Part shown: positions 10,526-20,116 of the stretch, piece after piece
Position numbering within the stretch: the stretch's first letter is position 1
How the letters are laid out: each line of letters opens with the position of its first letter
NCBI GenBank assembly: GCA_015499995.1
Contig: JADNRV010000009.1
Span: forward strand, 124,001-188,000
Reading direction: 5' to 3'
Length of the DNA: 64,000 bases
Source of the DNA: Flammula alnicola
Lineage: Eukaryota; Basidiomycota; Agaricomycetes; Agaricales; Strophariaceae
Program-made: the position numbers and the translations under genes
Notes under the pieces: model-generated
The model's database searches: none
What the model was told of the DNA's origin: nothing
What the model saw: only the letters and a program-made list of their open reading frames with translations

Positions 10526-12870
10526 CGCGTCAGTGTTTAAACGTTTCATGAACAAATTTGCATATAGAGCCACCTACTTATAAACATTGACCTATTTCTG
10601 AAAAATACCAAATAATCATTTGTATAGTTACCTTCGGATGCAATGCAGCATGAGATATGCTTGAAAGGTGGCTCTAGTTCAACTATAGTCAAATTCAAAA
10701 TTAAAAGACTATAGAGACCAAATATCTATTAGCGTGAACCTGACCGTCCAGGATGATGCGTGCGTGGGAAGGTTCACCCAACTCCGATTTATGACTCTGA
10801 TCGCATGTTCCCCTACTTCAGATTCTTGCTCCTCGCTCTTTGGTCGTTCATCCGCATTCTTCAGGCAACCAAATGGACCATATTACACTCGCAGCTGCGA
10901 TTCTTTCTATGGGCCTTTAGCCTTGAGCGCTGAGGCTTTGAAGCTTTGAAGACGGACATTGTGCATCGGTGAGTTAATATATCATTTGCGCATCTTCACG
11001 GCTGCTCGTTTCCATAGGCTGTTCTCTGTCCTATCCACCCGCTGGCTTAAAGGACATCTAAATCGATCGCGTTTGAATTGCGCGTATCTGCTGCTGTTGC
11101 CTTGCGCCTCAAGTTTCCCTCATCGTATGGGGCCTTTCCTGCATACATGCTATCCACCACCCTACGACTCGATGTCACTGGAGTTAGGTGCCCCACTTAT
11201 AGTTTTTGAGCTATTTATCAAGCAGTTCTTGGACGCTGGTGCATCCTATTCTTCTGCGCACGTCGGTTATACTTGCCATTGCGTGCGTTGGTTTGGTACA
11301 AGAAGCTTTTCCAGGAAGCTCCTTCTTGAAGCGACTTGTTTAAGACTTTTCATCCTTCTGTCGGCCGTATTTTCCTTCCCGTTTCGCCCTTGTGGATGAG
11401 ACGTTCTTGTCCTCACCGCGCCTATCGCTGACCTTGGTGGCAGTTACCAGAGTCTTTGATTCCCATTGTTGACGTTGCTGTTATGTCTTCCCAGAATTTC
11501 GAGTAATCAAGCACTCCTGCTATCTTCGTGGGGATTCCGATTATGCTTTCAGCTTTGTAGAGGGCCCTATAGAGGTGTCTTTCCGTGTAAGCGGACCATT
11601 GGAGATGAAGTTCGATCTCGTCTACGGCTGGTTGGCATGGTGTTTTCCTTCTACACTCACTCTCAAGTCGACGCCAATTGCGGAGAGTGGCCTTGTCGTC
11701 TTTCTCTCGTATCAGTGTAAGGGAAGATATGCCTCATAGGATACATGCGCATGCTTTTCTACTGGGAGGGTGTTATCCCAACCCCGAACCCCGTCACCGG
11801 CATGTGCGTCTGTGTCACGAGACAGGTCTAGCTAGGCACAATCCGTCTCACCTGGCGCATTCACTCTTCCCACAACTAGAGCGTCCTTTCCGCCAGTGCA
11901 CTCGTGCTGCATCTACGTTCGCTTTATATTGCTGGGAACAAAGATAGTATGTGGAGGTCAGTCATGCCCGGGACTCTGGCGTAGATTTCTGCGCTTTCGA
12001 AACAGAGCCATCAATTCTCAAGAGAAACGGCATTTCCTTGACGGTACTTCTGTGCACGGAGCTTACCTTGGGGAAGGTTTATTCAACAGGATAATCTTCG
12101 ACCTGTGGTCCAGAGTCTACGATCATACTATGTTGAGGTGTTTCATTCCAGACACTGAGGCCCATTCTCCGTTTGTCACTCCGTTTATCTAGCGAAGGCT
12201 GTGAGCTCCCTCCACTTATCAGGGGAAAAATGATCATGATCGGTGCCGGTCCGCGGGAGGGGCGATATTTGACAGTTGCAAGAACTACTTCGCACTATTT
12301 ATACGTCATGTATGCGCTCTCAACTTCCGTGATTCTTTAATTACAGGCGATAAATGGATAATATTTCTCATGGCCATGGCTCACGCAACGCCAAGGCGCG
12401 GAAATAAGACTCAGGCTTATTGTTAGAACTTGGCTTAAACCTCCGAGATATGACAAACGCTATTCCGATATACATTTCCAATGCTCATACCGAGGTACGC
12501 TAGAATGACGAGTACAAGAAACATTATCTACGTGGGTTTTTCGAATACAGGTAGAGACATCGACTGATCAAGCAATGGTTTTAAGAAGGGTAATCGGCCA
12601 GACGCTTTCGCACGTCATTTGAGGACAGATACACACAAGACATAGGGAGATATTTATGCTCAACATCGGAGCCGATGGTGGCTTATTATCAGCCCCAAGT
12701 TTTCGAATTTTTTTTCCGAAAAAAATTGAAGTGATGATATCAGAGGTTATTTGCAACTTTCCACTGAGCAAGCTTTGAAAGGGTCCCAACCAGTCAATCC
12801 AGGCGAAATTTCGATTAATCGAACTGCAAGTACTTCTATTTCATTTACATAACTTTTGTAAAAACGAAGT
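10526..12870. other. gene-poor stretch with degenerate copy of the 20.1-20.9 kb sequence
   Basis: About 10735-11400 shows patchy similarity to about 20155-20900 ('gcaaccagatgtgccatatta' against 'gcaaccaaatggaccatatta', then 'cggtgag', later 'ttaggtgc'). Plus-strand frames are hydrophobic, and one near 11750 reads LFYWEGVIPTPNPVTGMC, which looks coding. No intact gene can be built. It is probably a decayed multi-membrane-span gene or an old repeat. Nothing is seen at 12200-12870. Confidence 0.35.
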
Positions 12871-12879
12871 AACTATGAT

Positions 12880-13876
12880 CTAATACACAATATCAATCTC
12901 GCCCGAGGGACTTCCATTAACCTTCACCTGCGCTGAGAAGCCATCCGTGGTGTCATTGCGCGTACTCCACTCCAAAGGCGTGAATCCTCCATTCAGGTTC
13001 GTCATAGTGATATTCTTGAACGAAGTGGTGCCAGTCGGCAAATCCGTCGTCACCTGAGCAGAATAGATCTCCAGCGCCTCCCAGGCCCAGTTCAACTGCT
13101 CAGTGGTGTTGACGGTGATTGTCGTGTAGGGACTGTGAGTGAATTGAGCGTTGTATTGGTATGTAGTGTTTCCGGCAGTAGCGAAGGTCTTTTGCAAGGT
13201 CAGAACGCCGTTCATCGTGGCGCCTGTGCTGACGGGAACGAGGGTGGTGTGGTACGTGTTGGCTCCCACCAAATACCAAGACGCGGTCGCCCAGTAGTTG
13301 CCTCCGCCGGCGCCCGAGGTACCGTATTGAAGCACGGGCTGCAGGATGGCGTCGTCAGAAACAGGAGTAAGAGCGCTGAAAAGGTACAGCAATTGGTTGT
13401 GGTTCGTTTTTGGAACGGGTGGGACAGTCCAAGAGGAGGAGAAAGAGGAGATAGGGTTGGCGACTGAGTTGTTTGTGAAGTAGGTGTAGGCGACATAGCC
13501 CGTGCTTATCGCGCGTGGCTCAACGACGCGGGAAGGGGAGAACTGGCCGAGAGTGCGAGAAGCCAAGCCCTCGGATTTGGATATGGGGCTTGTGTGTAGT
13601 ATTTCGCCGCTCTCGGAAACGATATGCACCGCATCAGCTGCATGAAGGATACTGGCACCGTCTGGCACATGATGAACCTGGGATTGGGGGCGAGGACCGC
13701 CAGGGGTGTTAACGTAGGTTACGGCCTTCGACACAGAACAAAAATCAGATATGCTATTGTGCAGTAAAATGAAATTCACGTACTGTATCCCGAGTCTCCA
13801 AGTCTAGAGGGCTGGCAATTGCGCTTAAAGCGCTGATGACCAACAATGCGCAGGCTGAGAGTGCTTTGAATGACAT
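12880..13876 (-). CDS. secreted protein of unknown function, beta-rich
   Basis: Two exons (13876-13784 and 13725-12880) join in phase 0 through a 58-bp intron to 312 residues. Residues 1-21 form a clear signal peptide (ALLVISALSAIASP), so the product is exported. The mature part is rich in Ser, Thr, Asn and aromatic residues. It contains SSSWTVPPVP near residue 125, ILQPVLQYG and GGGNYWATASWYL further on, and several N-glycosylation sequons. The W-x-VP segment followed by an LQ-containing strand and a W-Y pair faintly recalls the layout of G1 (eqolisin) peptidases. I cannot place the catalytic Glu, so I do not assign activity. A jelly-roll or ConA-like fold is an inference from composition only. 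No neighbour suggests a pathway. Confidence 0.8.
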
Positions 13877-15660
13877 CTGGGTTGTTACTGAGGGTAAAAA
13901 GTAGATGGCGTAAGACGGAAGCACGGACACAGTTTAATTTCGGAACTGCTTGGACGTACTTTGAGAATAAAGAGGCCACGGAAAGATGTCGACGCGTCTG
14001 GGTTTGGGTTCAGGGATACAAAACGAAACTTGGGCGGAACAGAGGCCTATTTATCAAAGTAGCTTGCGGCAGCCACATTCAAAAATATCTAACTAATTAC
14101 CTTTCTCCGTCATAAACAGACATGGAGGCCTTTGACGGCTAAATTTCGCTGAAGAGTTGCTCCGAACTTCTATGAAGAACAAGGGTATGATGAGCTGGCG
14201 GAGACAGCGATATGTTTTTTTTTTTGACTCTGTCATCGGACGAGATCGACAGAAGTCCTGCGGATATGGCTATTGTTACCGATGTCTTGTCTTATGAGGC
14301 CAGACAGTTTTTGGCCCTGTGGCCGTTGCTCGCTATGTTGAAAGTGGTGGTCACATTGTCATGGCGGTTCCGTTGCGCTGGCAGTGCGCCATTTGTCGAT
14401 CAGGTTACCAGCGCAGAACGCATACATGCGGAAGTTCAGCCCATCTATTCTTCCATCGCATGTAGCAAGTCCTGAAGCCACATGCGAATGTGGACTCACG
14501 AGGTTAAGCGTACTTCTTAAATCTTGGCGTCCTACCGATCTATTTTTAGGCTTTCTCATTAGGCAGGATATACGCACGAGTCCTATTGATAGAGTGCCCC
14601 GTCAACGTCTGGGCATTCGTTCGAACTCTTGACCATGCAATGCGGGAAAGAAACGGGAGTACCGCAGGGTAAAATCAATCTTCACAGAAGGTCAGAATTC
14701 GAGATTGCGCCTTGCTTGCAATCGCTCTAGCCGGGGGTATAGTCCGTCCGACAGCAGTCGTCACTGTTATCCATCCAACTATCTAACAAATAGGAAAAGA
14801 ACAGTCAGTCATTCTGGGAAGTATATATAGATCTCGCCCACTCTGCCGGAGTCTGAGTCGGCACCTCACGGAGGTGGCATCATCAATGCATGCCCGCTAC
14901 TCAATTTTCTTCCTCCAATTTCATGAGGGAAGAATTATGAGATCTATTTTAGTACGAAAAAGGAGCTCACATGGTGGAGATGACGGCGACTAACCTCGTG
15001 AACAACGGTAGTTCTTTGACGTTCCGCGTTCGACCCTCCGCGTCGGCAGCCCTGACATCGTAGATAAGTAGCATTAGCAAATCCTTGCAAGCTGACCCAT
15101 ATGAAGACTTGGTGAGTACTTATTGCATATGGAACGGCTGCAACTTGTGCTATCATGGTGTCCGTAACAACGCTAAGGTTGTCGAGACATTAAGTTCAGG
15201 GGATGGCAATTCTGGTGACAGCTTTTTCGGTGCCGATAACTTCATCACTATCAACCAGAGGGGAAATAACGATGTCAGATCGTTCCTCGTAATTCTGCAT
15301 GTATGCTAGGTTTGTAAAATTACACTTGAAATGTGTCTCTACTTCAAAGATTGAAACCAAACTTGCATGTCGCTTAGAGTGAAGCATGATCGATGATCGA
15401 TGAATGAGGTCAAGTCTGTGCGTCGGAAAGACCACCCAACTCTGATCGCATTCACGCCTCTTTTCTTCCATTTTTTCCCGGGGTGAGCTTGATTGTTCAC
15501 ATATGTGTTCAACTCGTCACATTTTAATGCATTGTTAGAGCCTTATTTTCACGATAACTGCCAGATTTCGAAACTATTCTCCTAGATCCCGACGTGTAAG
15601 GTAGGAGGAGAATAAGTACTCGAGCATACCCAATGTAATGCGCGAACGCAGTTGACTCGA
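13877..15660. other. intergenic, no gene seen
   Basis: Only short unsupported open frames occur here. A T-rich run at 14215-14225 is the only simple-sequence feature noted. Confidence 0.45.
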
Positions 15661-15671
15661 CGTACGACTTG

Positions 15672-16030
15672 TCAATACCTAGAAAGTTCCGCGAAAGGAT
15701 AGTTAATGTATCCATCTTCATCCAGAGTCTCAAATGTTTTCGGGTTCGGAGACGCGAGCGGGATATCCCTTTCAAACGAGTTAGGAGACCAGGCTAAGAA
15801 TGAACCAAAGCAGTCAAGATGAGAAGAAAAAAAGAAGGCGAGCATATATACGCACATTCGAAATGAACATCCTTCCAAACGCGATCAAGTCGTCCTTGGT
15901 ATCTGCTCTCTCCATAGAGGTCTCTCTGGTGAATTCACCACATGTGATGAATGGTTTCGTGGCCCGGAGAGCACGAATGAAGTCGTTCGGCTGGATAGGC
16001 AAGGTGGTGTACCTCTCCATACGCCTGCGG
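15672..16030 (-). pseudogene. 3' fragment of an old-yellow-enzyme gene
   Basis: Minus-strand sequence matches the last two exons of the OYE at 17188-18484: NDFIRALRATKPFITCG, TRETSMERADTKDDLIAFG and MFISN, then an intron with GT (gtgcgtat) and AG (ttcttag), then a terminal exon with DEDGYINYPFAELS. The 5' two thirds are missing. In the last exon a 1-bp deletion relative to the intact gene shifts the frame between the splice acceptor and ERDIPLASPNP. It is a truncated, frameshifted copy. Confidence 0.85.
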
Positions 16031-17187
16031 ATTTTATACTTCATTTTTCACTCCGAATATTGCACGGGTAGGCGCCGTACATCGGTGAATTCCACTACGA
16101 ATTGGAATAGCCTTTGTTGTCCCGATAGCAATCTAAGCGGCTGGCGCGAATGTGTAAGCTGGCTCTGAGTCAAGGGTCAAGCGAAGTCATTTCAAATGTG
16201 TAATCAGTGAACTACCCATTCAAAGAGCTCTGCTTCTGGAAGGGCAGTTGAAACTTGAAGCCAGGTGCACATATTCCCTTCCGATGGGGTCAGGGGGATC
16301 GATCAGAGGCTTCTTGAAAGTGGACGGAATGAGGTAGTCCTCAGGCTCTCGGAATGCAATTGGGGCCGCCTGAACGTCGAGAGTGTGTGATGATGGACGA
16401 TGGAGCAAGAGCAAGACCCGTGTGAAAGTCGTTCAACGCCCATCAGTTCGGCAGCACGATTGTCTGTTGCCGATTTTCCGGCATACTATGGACCATCAAC
16501 CCATCTTTCCTTCACCTCATCTGTTTCTCGTAAATTTTGTATACTGTACTCGTACAGAGTACACTATCACGTACGATTTAAAAGTCTCACTCTATTTCTG
16601 ATTCAAAGTCACTCGCAGAGGAGGTAGAACACGGCAACAGTCGCGGTGCGGTTGATGGCCGTTTCGGAGCTTGTATGTATACTTAACTGAATTCCAACTG
16701 AATTCCATTGCGTACCTTCCACGCGTCGTGCGTCGCACTTTCCTGCGCATCCTCCGGCCTGCTTCTATATGCAGCCTAGGGTATCCTGAAAGACCAAATG
16801 AAGTCTTCTTATCGAAAGAAAGCATCCTGTGGTGCTGCTTAGCTCATCGTTGGATGATGTGCCGAAGAAACGAGGCGCTAGTGCAATTGATAGGGTTAGG
16901 AGCGGGCAATCCTCTCGACAGGCGCAGAACGAGGAGGTTTGATGGGTGGTGCTCTGAGGTGAAACAGTGGTTGTGGGACATTGCCGGGATAAGGACTGAA
17001 AATGAGAGGTGTCTCCGCAAACAACGAGCGATCAGCAGAGTGATTGGCATAAGGCGAAGGGACTGGAAAGAAATCCATAACCTAAAAATTGTAACTATTT
17101 CTCACAACAATACTCTCTATGATAGACTCGCCGCGGACAACTTCTGCAGACTTATGCAATTGCATTGAACGAGTTGGCTCAAAAATG
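16031..17187. other. gene-poor stretch between OYE fragment and OYE
   Basis: A minus-strand frame at 16220-16414 contains a protein-like segment (APIAFREPEDYLIPSTFKKP) that may be the end of another decayed gene. A plus-strand frame at 16671-17168 is long (165 codons) but has no recognisable feature. Neither is called. Confidence 0.35.
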
Positions 17188-18484
17188 TCAGTCCTCCTCC
17201 GAGAGTTCCGCAAAAGAATAATTGATATATCCATCCTCTCCGGAGGCACCGTAGAATGTGGCGGGGTTTGGAGCCGCTAGCGGTATATTCTTCTCCAAAC
17301 GAGTAGGGAGATCAGGCTGTGAAAAAAGATAGCCAGACATTTGTTTAGCCAAGGAAAGCGACAATCAAAGATGTATACGTACATTCGAAATGAACAACTG
17401 TCCAAATGCGATCAAATTTCCTTGGGTATCCGCTCTCTCCATGGCGGTCTCTCTGGTGTATCCGCCGCATGCGATGAACGTTTTCGGGGACCAGATTTCT
17501 CGGAGGAAGTCATTCGAGTCCTCTTGCATACGACCGGGAACATCTGATTCGATGACGTGCAGGTAGGCCAAGTTTGGGTATAAGGAACGAAGGGTGCTGA
17601 TGAAATGTGTAAACTGAGGTATGGGATCTTCCATCCTCATACCTATCAAGCAATATTCTGTCAATCAGAGTTTTTCCGATCGCATGAGCGGAGAAATGAA
17701 TGTTCGACACTTACCCTGGAACGCGCTCCAAGGACTAATCCTCACACCGGCCCTCTCCTGCCCCACAGCGTTGACGACTGCTTCAACAACCTGCAGTGGG
17801 AACCGACTCCTATTCTCCACGCTCCCTCCGTACTGATCAGAGCGCTGATTGCTGGTAGATTGAAGGAACTGATCCAAAAGGAATCCATTCCCACAATGAA
17901 CATCTACGCCATCGAACCCCGCGCCTTCAACGGCATTCTTTGCCGCCTGAGCATATGTCTGGACGTATTCTTGAATTTCGTCGATGGTAAGCGCGCGCGG
18001 GGTGCCGTATTTCGCATTCTCGGGATCGATGGAAATTGGTGAAGGTCCGACTAGCGAGAGTCCACCTTCCAAGTTGAGCATTGGAGCTGCACGCCCCAGA
18101 GCCCACATTTGGAGGTAAATATATGATCCATTGCTGTGCACCGCGTTCGTTATCTACTTCGTCCGTATGTAGTTAGACTTCACACAGAAAATGATCAAAA
18201 GCAATTCGTGTACTCGCCTCTTTCCATGCAGCGATTTGATCCTGACTCCATATCCCAGGAACACATTCGTATCCCCCAGCTTGCGGTGAGATGAGCGTCG
18301 CTTCCGTGAAGAGGAGCGTACCAGGACGACTTGCTCGCTGGGAATAATACGTCTTCATGAGGGGGTTGATGGGAACATGGTCTCCCTTAGATGCTCGGGT
18401 GCGAGTCATGGGAGCTAAGACTACGCGGTGCAGGATGGTTTGCGTTCCGACATTGATTGGCTGGAATAGTTTAGAATCTGCCAT
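17188..18484 (-). CDS. old yellow enzyme family FMN oxidoreductase with Tyr-to-Phe active site
   Basis: FMN-dependent NAD(P)H oxidoreductase of the OYE family (ene-reductase fold). Exons 18484-18218, 18153-17715, 17642-17383 and 17316-17188 give 364 residues, the usual length. Family marks in order are LFQPINVG, the flavin-side Thr in APMTRTRAS, LQMWALGR, the substrate-anion pair His175/Asn178 in VHCGN, then DQYGGSVENRSRF, FIACGGYTRE and GDLIAFG-like NLIAFGQLFISNPDLP. The residue two after Asn178, the Tyr that gives the proton in reductases, is Phe180 (codon 17883-17881, ttc). In ergot EasA this same change turns the enzyme from a reductase into an isomerase, so a plain ene-reductase should not be assumed. 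Intron 1 must use a GC donor (AG|GCGAGT at 18217) to keep the frame; introns 2 and 3 are GT-AG. Two decayed copies lie nearby and an SDR pseudogene starts head to head 1.3 kb away. Confidence 0.92.
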
Positions 18485-19795
18485 GTTCTGCAATTGGAGG
18501 TGATAAATTTTTGTTCATTCGTTCATGGATTTTTTACATTCGTTTTCATACCAAACATTGTACATTCATATATCTCTCACGGATATTTCTGGATCCCTTG
18601 TCGCGATAACAATAATGTCTGGCATTCTGTCTGTGTCAGCACAGGAGTCTGACCAAGTCATTTCAGCCCAAATTTACAGCGTCGCGTAAAGCTCTTTACA
18701 TTTGAAGTTCTATTTTTGGAATGGCTGTCTTGACACCTCGATAACTTGAATGCTACTTGAACGATGCCGCTTACTTAGTGAGAGTATGTCGGTGAAAGAG
18801 TGGGAGTCAGGACTGTTGTGATTCGAAAACACCATGTTATGTCTTATGTCAAGGATCTTACTATGGTTATTTGTAAGTTCATTGAATCCAAGATGACCTA
18901 TCCCCGTATATCGGTGTTTTGGGGAAAAGGACCAGGCAGATACTCAGAGATTGGACGTGCACCACGGGAAATCCTCTCGATACTGAATCGAGAGCTGGAA
19001 TCGGTAAATATTGGATAAGATTCAGAGCAGCATTCAAGTCAACTCATGTCAGACTGCTGATTGTCTATCTTCCCTCAGGCTTGTTCCGTAACACTTTCTT
19101 GACTTTGATGACGACAGATGTTATAATACTCATGACCGACAGATTTTTCAGCATATCACGCGAGAACTATCACTTCCCTCGAGTCATCATAAATTTTGGA
19201 ATTCGGTGTAAAAGTGTACACGGAATTAGATTGTTATAACTTGACCGATCGTTCCCATCACGGTTTCCTCTAGAGGTGGAGCGCTTCGTCCCCGTCCAAC
19301 GCAGGGCAGTTAGTGTGATTGCTTTATGAGCGTAACTTTCTGAACACATTTTTGTAAATTAAAATCTTGTAAAATTTCCATAAAATGCAAATTTTGATTT
19401 GACTCTTTCCCGTGGACAATCATAGCGACAAGAAGAATGGTACAGCGAATGGACGACAAAGCGAGTGGCTCACATCTAACGATCCATATCACCTATTACC
19501 TCATCCCATTCAAATAATGAGAATAAGTACGAAACCTCCCTCTGGCTGGAAATAATTCACCTGAGAATTTTTACCTACATATTGTCGTTTTACGTCCCTC
19601 GCCTGAGCTTTACGAAAACAGTCTGACAACAGAACAATCATAAACGTGTATCGAGACAATCGGAATTCTCCTCCCATCGACACGCTTATGGACCATCGAC
19701 ACACTTATGGATTAAATGACCCCAGTGGCGTCGATTTGTGAGACATTATTCACCTTTCTTTCAAAAATTCATCGTGCAACGTCAGCTACAGTCAT
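18485..19795. other. divergent intergenic region between OYE and SDR pseudogene
   Basis: No gene recognised. The right end (about 19540-19620) is a decayed copy of the SDR promoter block, in which the TATA box has become TACATAT. The left part (about 18640-18670) weakly resembles sequence upstream of the OYE relics. Confidence 0.45.
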
Positions 19796-20116
19796 ATGTC
19801 TCCAGCCAAAGTGTACTTGATTACAGGGGCCAATCGTGGCATAGGCAGGTAAACGAGTACTTTTACATCTTCTGGAAAGTGCCTAATCATCCGTATTTTT
19901 TGAAACTTTGGCCCTCGTGGGCGAGCTAGCATCCAAACATCCAGGAGCTATTGTCCTCGCTGTCGCCGGAGATCTTTCTGAAGCGACCTCTCTAAAGGAC
20001 CTCGCTTCCACTGTATCCAGGAAAGATAGAAATCGTCAAATTTTCGCTGGAGATGTGCACCCAACCAAGCGCTTTCCAAGACAAGTACGGAAATGTTGAT
20101 GTTGTCGTAGCAAATG
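19796..20116 (+). pseudogene. broken third copy of the SDR gene
   Basis: Begins MSPAKVYLITGANRGIG, matching exon 1 of the intact SDRs. Three lesions follow. The intron 1 acceptor AG has become AC (tgaaac where the others have tgaag). A 1-bp shift in exon 2 near 20010 moves the frame after the LKDLAS segment. Homology stops at the exon 2 end (gatgttgtcgtagcaaatg), so exons 3 to 6 are absent. The sequence beyond 20117 is unrelated to the SDRs and resembles 10.7-11.4 kb. Confidence 0.88.

Noticed and set aside
13135..13467. 110-codon plus-strand frame opposite the secreted-protein gene
   Set aside because: It is the complement of a well-supported coding exon and has no features of its own.
14215..14226. 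T-rich run as a terminator or transposon tail
   Set aside because: A dozen T residues alone, without target duplication or upstream element, is not enough.
16671..17168. 165-codon plus-strand frame
   Set aside because: Long but without domain, splice or neighbour support; composition is not protein-like enough to call.
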